DNA from: Nitrospirota bacterium
GTDB lineage: Bacteria; Nitrospirota; Nitrospiria; Nitrospirales; Nitrospiraceae
Assembly: GCA_004296885.1 (NCBI GenBank)
Contig: SCVN01000007.1
Span: forward strand, 1-64,000
Length of the DNA: 64,000 nucleotides
Direction of reading: 5' to 3'
Below the pieces are notes generated by a model. The model saw only the letters and a program-made list of their open reading frames with translations, made no database searches and had not been told where the DNA came from. The position numbers were made by a program, and so were the translations under genes. Positions 45,192 through 56,073 of the stretch are shown here, in pieces (within the stretch, counting starts at the first letter, position 1; the number at the start of each line of letters is the position of its first letter).

Positions 45192-45647
45192 ATGACGGAC
45201 CCGGCGCCACCCTACTCCGAAACCATTTTGCTGGTCGACGACGAGCCGGCTGTACGCGAATTAATCCGCGTCGTCCTGAAGATGAACGGCTACCGCGTCT
45301 TTGAGGCAGCCGGCGGAGAAGAGGCGCTTCGACTGCTCGACTCATTCTCCGAGCCTATTCATCTCATATTGACGGATGTGCAGATGCCCGGCATGACGGG
45401 ACGTGAACTCACGGAACGGGCGCAACAACGCGCCCCCAACATCAAGGTCCTGCTGATCTCCGGCTTTATCAATGCGGCCGATTTTCACGAATGGGCCGTC
45501 CCCACGGGAGTCGTCTTCCTACCCAAACCCTTCAACGTGGAAGACCTGGAACGGACGGTCCGTGAAACGTTGAATGGGTACTGCCCCCTGTACAGGCCCT
45601 GCGAGCCCCCGCCTCACGAAGCGGCGCTTTCGTGGACGATTCCGTAA
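45192..45647 (+). CDS. Stand-alone CheY-like receiver protein
   Basis: A 151-residue receiver: ILLVDDEPAVRELIRVVLKMNG with the acidic pair, phosphoacceptor Asp in LILTDVQMPGMTGRE (about residue 65), Ser in LLISGF and Lys in FLPKPFNVEDLE. There is no output domain; the C-terminal 20 residues are a low-complexity tail. AAAGGA precedes the ATG. It resembles the receiver at the end of the hybrid kinase at 14628-16754 and could be a remnant or partner of such a kinase. Confidence 0.9.
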   Translation: MTDPAPPYSETILLVDDEPAVRELIRVVLKMNGYRVFEAAGGEEALRLLDSFSEPIHLILTDVQMPGMTGRELTERAQQRAPNIKVLLISGFINAADFHEWAVPTGVVFLPKPFNVEDLERTVRETLNGYCPLYRPCEPPPHEAALSWTIP

Positions 45648-46088
45648 CGCCAGGCCTTTGCCCACTTTCTCGCCTGCCTTCCGCACCCAGCCTGATGCAC
45701 CGCCCTCGTCATCATCGACCATGCCGGGCCTGTCAGCCCGGCGACGCGCCGACACGGAGCTCTTGCGAATCGGGCCGGGCTTGCCTATTATCCTCCACAC
45801 GGGATTCGACGAGACGATAACGTGCAAGACAGCCATCGCCCTGGAGTACGAGCCTTCCTGATGAAGCCCCACCTCTTGCCACACCTTGCCGACCGGAGCC
45901 GGCGCATGCAGGCTCAACGACGCGGTCGGAAGGGCGAGGTCGGCCACTCCTGAGCGTTTCACAACACGAGTTCTCCCCGCCCTTGAATACCCCACACCGC
46001 ACGACTCCGAATCCAGGGTGTCGTCGCTCGGTCGTCCCTTTCGTCCCGTGAAGCCAGGCACTGCAACCCTTAGCCCATAGGAGGCCCC
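45648..46088 (+). other. 440-base gap holding a decayed receiver domain
   Basis: No intact gene is seen. The stretch 45700-45953 is described separately as a receiver pseudogene. The last 130 bases show nothing beyond AGGAGG (46079-46084), the ribosome-binding site of the YqhA gene. Confidence 0.6.
45700..45953 (+). pseudogene. Decayed receiver domain (hybrid-kinase type), frameshifted
   Basis: One frame from 45721 reads MPGLSARRRADTELLR and then GLPIILHTGFDETIT, the second half of a receiver as found at the end of hybrid kinases. After KTAIAL the frame must shift (between about 45835 and 45845) to give GVRAFLMKP, which is the conserved lysine region, then more residues and a stop at 45951. 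The upstream LVIID sequence, where the phosphoacceptor should lie, is also out of register. The order and spacing of motifs fit a once-intact receiver, so it is dead. Confidence 0.7.
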
Positions 46089-46655
46089 ATGTCGAACGTG
46101 ACCCATCCAGGCTCCACGACAATCGTCCCAACAGGTCCAGGCGGCGTGAGTCGCATCGAACAGGGATTTGAAGTCATGATCTTCGCAAGCCGCTGGATCC
46201 AAGCCCCCCTGTATGTCGGCTTGATCGTGGCAGAGCTGCTCTATGCCTACAAATTCCTGACCGAACTCGGAGAGATGGTCTATCACCTCAGCACCTTGAC
46301 GGAGACCGTGTTCATGCTCGGCATCCTGTCGCTGATCGACATTACGATGGTCGCGAACCTGCTCACGATGGTCGTGATCGGCGGTTACGCGACCTTCGTC
46401 AGCAAGCTGGATCTGGAAGGACATCGAGACCGGCCGGACTGGCTCAGCCACGTGGACCCGGGCACGATCAAGGTCAAGCTCGCAGCCTCCTTGATCGGCA
46501 TATCCAGCATCCATCTGCTCAAGGCCTTCGTCAATGTGAGCAACGTGCCGGTCGAGCATATCAAGTGGCAGATTCTGATCCATATGACCTTCCTGGGTTC
46601 TGCGATCTTGTTGGCCTATACGGACAAACTGATGCAGAGAGACCGCAAGCATTGA
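46089..46655 (+). CDS. YqhA/UPF0114-family membrane protein
   Basis: The 188-residue protein has four predicted helices and the family pattern ASRWIQAPLYVGLIVAELLY, then LTETVFMLGILSLIDITMVANLLTMVVIGGY (split around the Asp in SLIDITMVANL) and SSIHLLKAFV. It belongs to TIGR00645. The function is unknown; a channel or stress role has been proposed for relatives. AGGAGG lies four bases before the ATG. It has no clear operon partner. Confidence 0.88.
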   Translation: MSNVTHPGSTTIVPTGPGGVSRIEQGFEVMIFASRWIQAPLYVGLIVAELLYAYKFLTELGEMVYHLSTLTETVFMLGILSLIDITMVANLLTMVVIGGYATFVSKLDLEGHRDRPDWLSHVDPGTIKVKLAASLIGISSIHLLKAFVNVSNVPVEHIKWQILIHMTFLGSAILLAYTDKLMQRDRKH

Positions 46656-46816
46656 AGGTTGCGGACGGAAGACTCACGGATACAGGCGAACCGTAGGACT
46701 ACGAAGAATCCCGCGTGGGAATACCGCATTGACAGGCAGGTGAACCCGTGGGATATTTACGGCCTTTGTTTACCAGGCCTGACGGCAAGTCTTACGTAAT
46801 CCAAAAAGGGAGGGCG

Positions 46817-48220
46817 ATGCGTCACGGACCGAAGAACGCGATCAGCTGGATTGCACCCCTTCTGCTGTTGATCACGTTCGTGGCAGTCCCTGACGCAGTC
46901 CGCGCCAATGGGTTCCGCATCTTCGACCAAGGCGCCTCCGCCACGGGTCAAGGATCAGCGTTTTCGGCTCAAGCGGACGATGCCTCGGCGGTGTACTACA
47001 ACCCGGCCGGCATGACTCAATTGCGGGGCGTGCAGTTCTCCGGCGGCATGTTGTTCCTCGGGGGAAGCACCAGCTTCAAAGCTCCGAGCGGCGCTAGTGT
47101 CACCGGCGGGTTCGGCGACAGTGTGGCCTACCCTCCGCCGGTCAATCTGTACGTCACCGCCAACCTCAAGGATTTGGGGATTCGAGCCCTCGGCGATACC
47201 ACGCTGGGGCTTGCAGTGATCTCGCCGTTCGGCATCCAGAACGGGTACCCGGCCAACGGCCCATTCGCCACGGCAACGACCTATGTGGCGGTCGAGATAT
47301 TGGACTTCAAGCCGACCGTGGCCTACAAGCTCAACGACCAGCTGTCGTTCGGAGCCGGCCTCGACATCTACACGTTTGTTCCGTTCATCGGCCAGGGGCA
47401 GGCCGAAAACATCTTCAACTCCGCCGGAGGCCCGGGCCAGCCGCCGGCCGGGTCGCGCATCGAAATCAACGGGCGGGACACGGCGGTCGGCTTCAACTTC
47501 AGCACGATGTACACGCCGCTGCGCAACGAGGACGGCAAGCCGTTGCTGAACGTGGGCTTTGTCTATCGCAGCAGCACCGCCCTGAACCTGCAGGGGCAGT
47601 TCCTGTCCAATGGGAAAGCCACCGCGAATGCCTCCACCAATTTCGTCCTGCCGGAGTCCTATACGCTGGGCGTCGCCTACTGGCCTCTGCGAGACAGAGA
47701 CCGCGAGTGGAAACTTGAAATCGACCTGGACTACACGGGCTGGCAGAACTTCCGCAACAACAACGTGACCCTGTCCACCGGCTCCACGATTTCCGCCCCA
47801 CGCCACTGGCAGAACGCGACCACGCTCATGCTCGGCACCGAACACAAGTGGCTCCACGTGGACGAGCTGCCGGACTGGGAAATCGCCGCCCGCGCCGGCT
47901 ATTGGTATGCGGAGACGCCGGTTCCCGACGCGACGTTCAATCCGTCCCTCCCCAACGCGAACAGCAACTCGATGACGCTGGGCTTCGGCTTCATGTGCAA
48001 GGGGCAGGGCCACTTTCTGGGATTCATCGATTGCAGCCCCTCCAGCGAGCAGGGATTCGGGCCGAAGGCAGTCGGCGTGGATCTGGCCTATCGGGCGATT
48101 TTCTATGAAACCCGCACCGTCACGGGTAACCAAGCCCCGCTGGCTCTGCCCGGCGTCGTCAACGGCACGTACAATACGACGCTCCACGTCGGTTCACTCA
48201 ACCTGCGCGTCAATTTCTAA
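46817..48220 (+). CDS. OmpP1/FadL/TodX-family outer-membrane transporter
   Basis: A 467-residue protein with a signal peptide (WIAPLLLLITFVAVPDAVRA) and the FadL N-terminal signature NGFRIFDQGASATGQGSAF followed by ADDASAVYYNPAGMTQLRG. Barrel strands follow to the C-terminal aromatic strand LNLRVNF. FadL-type proteins let hydrophobic compounds such as fatty acids or aromatics cross the outer membrane. The ATG at 46817, just after GGGAGG, is chosen over an in-frame GTG 69 bases upstream. It converges on the HerA-like gene with only five bases between. Confidence 0.92.
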   Translation: MRHGPKNAISWIAPLLLLITFVAVPDAVRANGFRIFDQGASATGQGSAFSAQADDASAVYYNPAGMTQLRGVQFSGGMLFLGGSTSFKAPSGASVTGGFGDSVAYPPPVNLYVTANLKDLGIRALGDTTLGLAVISPFGIQNGYPANGPFATATTYVAVEILDFKPTVAYKLNDQLSFGAGLDIYTFVPFIGQGQAENIFNSAGGPGQPPAGSRIEINGRDTAVGFNFSTMYTPLRNEDGKPLLNVGFVYRSSTALNLQGQFLSNGKATANASTNFVLPESYTLGVAYWPLRDRDREWKLEIDLDYTGWQNFRNNNVTLSTGSTISAPRHWQNATTLMLGTEHKWLHVDELPDWEIAARAGYWYAETPVPDATFNPSLPNANSNSMTLGFGFMCKGQGHFLGFIDCSPSSEQGFGPKAVGVDLAYRAIFYETRTVTGNQAPLALPGVVNGTYNTTLHVGSLNLRVNF

Positions 48221-48225
48221 CCGCG

Positions 48226-50664
48226 TCAGGACGCCGCCGTCAACGAACCCTGCCGGCTTCTCCAGCATGGCATCCAGGCCAGGGCCACCAGCTTGACGGC
48301 AATGTTGCTCTTGGTTGGCTTGAGCGCCAGGGTTTCGAGTGGCTCCGTCTGTCCGTCGAGCGCAACGGCCAGCTTGTCCACTTCCCCTTGAAACTGCGCC
48401 TCGAGTTCCGCGATCTGCTGGTCAAGCGCCGCGACGTTCTCTTTCGCCAGCCCCACATCTTTCGTATCTTTGATCGCCCGCCCGGCCCCCCGGATCGCCG
48501 TGGTCGCCTTCCCGATCGTGGAGGCACTCACCGTCTTTCTCCCCATGAAGGCCTGCAATAACGTCGCCCCGACTGAGATAGCCGCTTGCACCTTGCTCTG
48601 GTTGGCCTGCTCTTCTTCCCGCGCCACCGATTGCTCGGCCCGCCGCTTCCGCTCCTGAAGCGACGCGAACTTCGGCGCATACTTCTGCCGCAACCGCTCG
48701 GTTTCCTGATCCCGCCGTTCATGGGTTGCCTGTTGGAGGCGAATTCGGAAGTCTCGCTCCGTTTCGCCCGGCTTGGATAGGAGCTTGAGCCGGGCGCTCT
48801 TGCACAGGGTCACTGATTGAGTTCGGTAGAGCCAGGCCGCAAATTCCTTTCCCCAGGCATCATAGTTCTTCGCCTTGCCGGCGGAAGCGGGCAAGGCGGC
48901 GAACTGCGCCGCGTTTTGAGGAGCCTGCTCCAAATCCGACACCGCGATCCCAGCCTCGCGGGCTTCGTCCCAGTTGACCGGTACCGGCGCGTCGGTGATG
49001 GCCGACAGAAACGCCACATCTTGCGTGACATCCACGCCGGCTTTGACATCCGCCACGCGCACCTGGGCCGCCCCCAACAACATCGGCTGATAGACCAATG
49101 TGCTCTCCGCCGGCTGGTTGCCCCGCAAAGGAACAAAATATTGCGGAACCTCCGGCGGCAGCAACGGACGTGAGGAGTGAGGTATACGGGGTGAGGGATA
49201 GCTTGCGCTCTCCACCTTTGTTTCTGTCGCCTCACGCCTCACGCCTGACGCTTTACGAGATTCCATGAGTGTCTTGATCTGGTTGCGCGCCAGCGGACCG
49301 CGCAAGTAGGACAAGGTCCAGCGCGACTCGAACACTTCCGGCGCATCCTCATGGACGTTGTTCAACAGAAAGATTCGGCTGCCAAGGCCGGCCAGCAGTT
49401 GTTCCATCTTTGGACGGTCGAATTTCTTGCCGCTCCCGGCGGCGGCTCCTTCCAGACCTTCCAGCACCCGCGCCTTGTCGCGTTCCGTCTGCAGCCGCCC
49501 GATGAACCAGGTGCCGGTATTGGCCAGGCCCTTGTAATCCAGGTCCACCGGATTCTGCGTCGCCAGGACCACCCCCAGCCCGAAGGCCCTGGCCTGTTTG
49601 AGCAAAGTCAGCAAGGGGGCCTTGGACGGAGGGTTGGCCACCGGCGGGAAGTAGCCGAAAATCTCGTCCATGTAAAGCATCGCCCGCAAGCTGGTCGTCC
49701 CCGATTGCGCCCGCATCCACCCCAGAGTCTGGCTCAATAACAGCGTGACAAAGAACATGCGTTCGGCATCGTTGAGATGGGCGATCGAGAAGATGGCGAT
49801 GCGCGGCTTCCCCTCCGGTGTGTGGAGGATCTGATCGATCTCCAGCGGCACCCCCTCCAGCCAGGTCGAAAAACCAGGTGCGGCCAGCAAGTTATTGAGT
49901 TTCATAGCCAGGCCGAACCGATCTTTCGACGGGAAGAACGATTCCACATCGAGGACCCCGACCTTCGCGACCGGCGGCTGTTGGATCTGCTGGATCAGCG
50001 AGGCCAGATCCAGATCGCGCCCCGTCCGCCAGGCGCAATCCAGTATCGTCGAAAGCAGAATATGCTCCCGGCTCTGGATCGGATCTGCCTCGATCCCCAA
50101 CAAGCCCAGCAGGCCGGTGACCGTCGTGCCGATGCGCTCACGCAGAAGCTCCGCATCGTCGAGAATGGTCTGCGCCGGGGCGGCGAAGGACTTAAGGATG
50201 GAGACGGGGATGCCGGCGTTGCTACCCGGCGTGTAGATGGCAACGTCGGCCGCCTCTTTGAGCCGCGCGATGCGGTCCCCGTCCTGCCCCCATTCGGCCA
50301 GGCCCTTCTTCCACAGGTCCGCCTGCTGCCGGGCATAGTCCGCCGGCGTCAGGCCATTTTTGCGGGCATCGTCCTCGTTGATCCAGGGGGCGAAGTCTTC
50401 CCCGCGCAACTGCGGAAAGGTCAGAAGCAGGTTGGCCAGATCGCCCTTGGGATCGATCACGATAGCGGGGATGCCGTCGATCGCCGCCTCTTCGAGCAGG
50501 CCCAGACAGAGGCCGGTCTTGCCGCTGCCCGTCATGCCCACGCAGACTGCGTGGGTCAGCAGGTCTTTGGACTCATACAGCAGCCAGCCCTTCTTGGGCT
50601 TTTTCTTTGCGAGGTCATAGGGTCGTCCGAGGTAGAAGACCCCCAGCTTTTCAAAGTCCTGCAT
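48226..50664 (-). CDS. HerA/VirB4-like P-loop ATPase (DUF87-type) carrying an inserted palindrome
   Basis: The 812-residue ATPase has Walker A GMTGSGKTG (43-51), IPAIVIDPKGDLANLL, the Walker B-like LYMDEIFGYFPP, and the sensor GVVLATQNPVDLDYKGL. Then comes a conserved RWTLSYLRGPL segment. A C-terminal region (about 640-800) has charged coiled coils (EEEQANQSKVQ; AALDQQIAELEAQFQGEVDKL). Relatives are helicase- or secretion-type ATPases of unknown process. AAGGAG lies eight bases before the ATG at 50664. Residues about 466-498, between the two parts, are encoded by a word-palindrome and have no family counterpart that I can see. Confidence 0.82.
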   Translation of the reverse strand: MQDFEKLGVFYLGRPYDLAKKKPKKGWLLYESKDLLTHAVCVGMTGSGKTGLCLGLLEEAAIDGIPAIVIDPKGDLANLLLTFPQLRGEDFAPWINEDDARKNGLTPADYARQQADLWKKGLAEWGQDGDRIARLKEAADVAIYTPGSNAGIPVSILKSFAAPAQTILDDAELLRERIGTTVTGLLGLLGIEADPIQSREHILLSTILDCAWRTGRDLDLASLIQQIQQPPVAKVGVLDVESFFPSKDRFGLAMKLNNLLAAPGFSTWLEGVPLEIDQILHTPEGKPRIAIFSIAHLNDAERMFFVTLLLSQTLGWMRAQSGTTSLRAMLYMDEIFGYFPPVANPPSKAPLLTLLKQARAFGLGVVLATQNPVDLDYKGLANTGTWFIGRLQTERDKARVLEGLEGAAAGSGKKFDRPKMEQLLAGLGSRIFLLNNVHEDAPEVFESRWTLSYLRGPLARNQIKTLMESRKASGVRREATETKVESASYPSPRIPHSSRPLLPPEVPQYFVPLRGNQPAESTLVYQPMLLGAAQVRVADVKAGVDVTQDVAFLSAITDAPVPVNWDEAREAGIAVSDLEQAPQNAAQFAALPASAGKAKNYDAWGKEFAAWLYRTQSVTLCKSARLKLLSKPGETERDFRIRLQQATHERRDQETERLRQKYAPKFASLQERKRRAEQSVAREEEQANQSKVQAAISVGATLLQAFMGRKTVSASTIGKATTAIRGAGRAIKDTKDVGLAKENVAALDQQIAELEAQFQGEVDKLAVALDGQTEPLETLALKPTKSNIAVKLVALAWMPCWRSRQGSLTAAS
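49168..49259. repeat. Word-palindrome, GTGAGG family, inside the HerA-like gene
   Basis: Left arm CGTGAGGAGTGAGGTATAC then GGGGTGAGGG; right arm CGCCTCACGCCTCACGCC then TGACGCTTTACGAG. It is read through in frame on the minus strand. It shares the CGTGAGGAGT-x-AGG core with the nuoJ-nuoK spacer. Confidence 0.87.
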
Positions 50665-50836
50665 GCACCGGCTCCTTTCCCAACTCAGCCGCCCACCATG
50701 TCCCGCGGCCAAGCCATTGTATGGCGCGGCCGTCCCGACCGCAAGAACCGCCTGATGCCGCTTCGGAGCCTGCACTCATTCCGACAAATTCTTGCCAGGC
50801 CCATGCCGTTTCATTATGCTGGTTCTGGAGCTGCCC

Positions 50837-51790
50837 ATGCCGATCAGCCGCATCCTCCTTGTCAGCCTCTGGCTCTCCCTCCTTGCCGCCTCTGCCTGGG
50901 CGGAGACACCGGCCCCCAGCGTCCACTGGGGCGCCATCGCCTACCCCGATCAAGAGCGGACCCTCGCCACAGGCTTGACGCTGAACCGCTTCACTCAATA
51001 CGACGGAGCCGGCAAGCAATACAACGACATCAACCAGACGATGGGATTCAATTTCGCTTCCGTCAGTTGGACGGAACGCTGGCAACAACTGCCCGGATGG
51101 CAGACCAACCTGACCCTCGGCATCGGCCCCACCGACGACGGCCTCACCCGTTTTCTCCAGAACGACGTGATCCACAAGCTCCGCGGCTTCGCCCCGGTCC
51201 CGGTCGGCGCGAAACGCGAAGCCTTGGACTACATGGTCAGCGGCACCCTGACCAAATGGACGCCGGTGTTCGGGCAGCGGGAGGACGGCTTCGCCGGTCT
51301 CGGTGTCGCGATGGGCTCGCTCTATCAAGAGCCTTACGCGCAAGCAGGCCTGCGCCGGGTCGCGCTGTCGGATGTCTTTCACTCGGCAACCGGTGAAACC
51401 TCGTCGGCGCTCCGGACTTTTTCCAACTGGGTGCGGTTTTCAGCGATGGGCCGGTACGGGCGTCTCTACGGCGGCAGCGCCTTCCCAGTCATCGCGCCTC
51501 AGTCGTATCTGGGCCAGTTTTCCATCAGTGCCGGAGACTACCGCGCCAGCCGGAACGAATCGGACACATGGGAACTTGAACTGGCCTTCACCGTGGATTC
51601 AGGACTGTTCGTGGATCGCAAGGGGGATGCGCTGGAGGAACGGTTCGTCTCGATCGCCTTCCGCTACTCGTTCGTGACGTTCGAAACGTGGAACGACCTG
51701 ATCAACCAGAAAGACTATGGGCCCACGTATGGAGGGCGCCTGACGATCGATCTGCTCCGCCTCTATGATAAATGGAAGTGCGACGCCTGA
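50837..51790 (+). CDS. Predicted outer-membrane beta-barrel protein
   Basis: The 317-residue protein has a signal peptide (ILLVSLWLSLLAASAWAE) and alternating amphipathic strands such as TLATGLTLNRFTQYDG, TMGFNFASVSWTERW and TWELELAFTVDSGLF. The family is unclear: LpxR-like lipid A deacylases and uncharacterised porin-like families share this look, but no catalytic motif was confirmed. GGAG lies seven bases before the ATG at 50837. A word-palindrome follows the stop and separates it from the convergent DUF486 gene. Confidence 0.6.
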   Translation: MPISRILLVSLWLSLLAASAWAETPAPSVHWGAIAYPDQERTLATGLTLNRFTQYDGAGKQYNDINQTMGFNFASVSWTERWQQLPGWQTNLTLGIGPTDDGLTRFLQNDVIHKLRGFAPVPVGAKREALDYMVSGTLTKWTPVFGQREDGFAGLGVAMGSLYQEPYAQAGLRRVALSDVFHSATGETSSALRTFSNWVRFSAMGRYGRLYGGSAFPVIAPQSYLGQFSISAGDYRASRNESDTWELELAFTVDSGLFVDRKGDALEERFVSIAFRYSFVTFETWNDLINQKDYGPTYGGRLTIDLLRLYDKWKCDA

Positions 51791-51803
51791 GGCCTTGCCG
51801 GAA

Positions 51804-51893
51804 AAGAGCGTATGGCTGATAGCGAATGGCAAGATGACATCGGAGGCCTCGCCGAGTGATCCTCTTGCCATAAGCCATATGCCATTAGCTCTT
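51804..51893. repeat. Word-palindrome, TATGGC family, between convergent genes
   Basis: Left arm AAGAGCGTATGGCTGATAG then CGAATGGCAAGA; right arm TCTTGCCATAAGCCATATG then CCATTAGCTCTT. About 30 bases pair with few mismatches. In this position it could also act as a two-way terminator. Confidence 0.87.
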
Positions 51894-51901
51894 CGTCCCT
51901 C

Positions 51902-52231
51902 TTACCACTCTTTGAAGATCACGAACACAGCCCCGACCATCAAGGCAAAGCCGGCCAGATAGTTCCACTTCAGCGGCTCCTTCAGATACCAGACGGAAAA
52001 CCCGCAAAACACCACCAGCGTGATCACCTCCTGGATCGTCTTCAACTGCGCCGCCGAAAACTGATAGTGGCCGATCCGATTCGCCGGCACCTGAAAACAA
52101 TATTCCACGAAGGCAATCCCCCAGCTCACGCCAATGGCCATCCACAAGGGCGACTCCTTATACTTCAGATGCCCATACCAGGCCATCGTCATGAAGATGT
52201 TCGAAATCGTCAGCAGCACGATCGTATGCAT
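51902..52231 (-). CDS. DUF486-family (DMT-like) small membrane protein
   Basis: The 109-residue protein has four helices and matches the DUF486 pattern throughout: LLTISNIFMTMAWYGHLKYK, GIAFVEYCFQVPANRIG, QEVITLVVFCGFSVWYLKEPLKW. The family belongs to the drug/metabolite transporter superfamily; substrates are unknown. The ATG at 52231 follows GGGGAG closely and gives the standard N-terminus, though the frame stays open for 63 codons upstream. Confidence 0.9.
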   Translation of the reverse strand: MHTIVLLTISNIFMTMAWYGHLKYKESPLWMAIGVSWGIAFVEYCFQVPANRIGHYQFSAAQLKTIQEVITLVVFCGFSVWYLKEPLKWNYLAGFALMVGAVFVIFKEW

Positions 52232-52577
52232 AATCTCCCCTTCAAAAGGACCTCGCGGCCAGATTTCGCGCAGTATATGGCGGTGGTTTTTTCTGGCAAG
52301 ATAAGGAAAGAAGTCTTCCGATCGGCTGAGGGCCATAAGCGCCATCAGCCGCCACCTCTCTCTCTTTCTAGACCGGGGCTGGAAGGGGTAGTCGGCGAAG
52401 CCACGCGACATGGCGGGCATGGCCTGCTGATGGCTGGAAGACGCCGAGCGCCGTTCTGCTCATCCGATAAGGCGCGAAGCCAACGGGACGACATTGCAAG
52501 CCGATCCCGCATCAACGCATCATGGCGCGGCTGAGACCGACTACCCCTTCGTCAGCCCGCTTCCGACCCACCAGCCG
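52232..52577 (+). other. 346-base gap without a gene
   Basis: Reading frames here do not resemble proteins and no repeat or RNA gene was recognised. It separates the DUF486 gene from the 3' end of uvrA, both on the minus strand. Confidence 0.5.
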
Positions 52578-55106
<2,529 letters not shown>

Positions 55107-55128
55107 GAACATCCTCCCCAGGCGCGGA

Positions 55129-55134
55129 ATTATA
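55129..55134 (-). promoter_or_regulatory. Candidate -10 box of uvrA
   Basis: A perfect TATAAT on the minus strand, 23 bases before the uvrA ATG, in the divergent uvrA/ubiE region. No good -35 hexamer is seen at the usual distance and no SOS box was recognised. A transcript from here would have a leader of about 16 bases. Confidence 0.42.
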
Positions 55135-55204
55135 ACATGGGGCTCGGCCAAGCGGGGCGCGCCTTGCCTTGACAAAGCCGCGGCGCGGGTGCTACCTCCT
55201 TGCG

Positions 55205-55987
55205 ATGCTCGAATTGAAGGAAAAACCGGCGTCGGCCAGGCCTCTTCCGCCTCCGCCGGAGGGGACCGTGCCCGACTGGTCCGGCAAGGGCAAGGAGCAG
55301 GCGGTCCAGCGGATGTTCACCGCCATCGCCCGCTGGTACGACCTGAACAACTCGCTCCTCAGTTTCGGCCTGCACCATCGCTGGAAACGCCGCGCCGCTG
55401 CCTTCGTCCCGACGACTCAGGCCGGCCGCGCCATGGATATCGGCGCCGGCACCGGCGATCTGGCCCTCTTGATCCACCCGCGCATGGGCGAAGGAGGCCG
55501 CGTGGCGGCGGTGGACCTGAACCAGGCCATGCTCCGGGAAGGCGTGCGCAAGATCGCCGGACGAGGACTCGACGGCCATGTCACCTGTCTGCGCGCCAAT
55601 GCCGAACAGTTAGGATTCCGGGACAACAGCTTCGACGCGGTGACGACGGGATTTTGCATCAGGAACGTGAGCGATCTCCTGAGGGCTTGTACGGAAATCT
55701 GCCGGGTCTTGAAGCCCGGCGGCCGGTTCGTCTGTCTGGAGTTTTCCCGCCCGGTCAGCCCTTGGCTGCTGAACCTCTACGACTGGTACTCGTTCAGCCT
55801 CCTGCCCAAGGTCGGCACGCTCGTGGCCCACGATAAGACCGGCGTCTATCGCTACCTGCCCGCCTCCATCCGCGCCTTTCCCGACCAGGAAGGACTCAAA
55901 TCCCTCTTGCTCAAGGCCGGGTTCCGGCAGGTGGACTATCACAATGTGAGCGGCGGGATCGTCGCGATCCATGTGGCAATCAAATAG
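55205..55987 (+). CDS. ubiE: UbiE/MenG-type C-methyltransferase
   Basis: The 260-residue class I methyltransferase shows [20 protein letters not shown] with the FD/YD motif, the SAM loop [13 protein letters not shown] (about 77-89), a second motif [21 protein letters not shown]-type segment with FCIRNV, and [15 protein letters not shown]. It methylates the quinone ring in menaquinone or ubiquinone synthesis; Nitrospirota use menaquinone, so the MenG role is likelier. The ATG at 55205 begins the protein despite a poor ribosome-binding site; a TTG at 55169 would add 12 residues. A word-palindrome joins it to the next gene. Confidence 0.92.
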   Translation: MLELKEKPASARPLPPPPEGTVPDWSGKGKEQAVQRMFTAIARWYDLNNSLLSFGLHHRWKRRAAAFVPTTQAGRAMDIGAGTGDLALLIHPRMGEGGRVAAVDLNQAMLREGVRKIAGRGLDGHVTCLRANAEQLGFRDNSFDAVTTGFCIRNVSDLLRACTEICRVLKPGGRFVCLEFSRPVSPWLLNLYDWYSFSLLPKVGTLVAHDKTGVYRYLPASIRAFPDQEGLKSLLLKAGFRQVDYHNVSGGIVAIHVAIK

Positions 55988-55988
55988 T

Positions 55989-56071
55989 TGACAAGTTTAT
56001 CAAGTCTGAAAGTCATCAAGTCCCAGGATATTCTCGACTTTATAGACTTTGCAACTTTGCGACTTTATAGA
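55989..56071. repeat. Word-palindrome, AAGTC family (ubiE-radical SAM spacer)
   Basis: Left arm GACAAGTTTATCAAGTCTG then AAAGTCATCAAGTCCC; right arm CGACTTTATAGACTTTGC then AACTTTGCGACTTTATAG. Same words as in four nuo spacers. It ends two bases before the next ATG. Confidence 0.87.
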
Positions 56072-56073
56072 CC

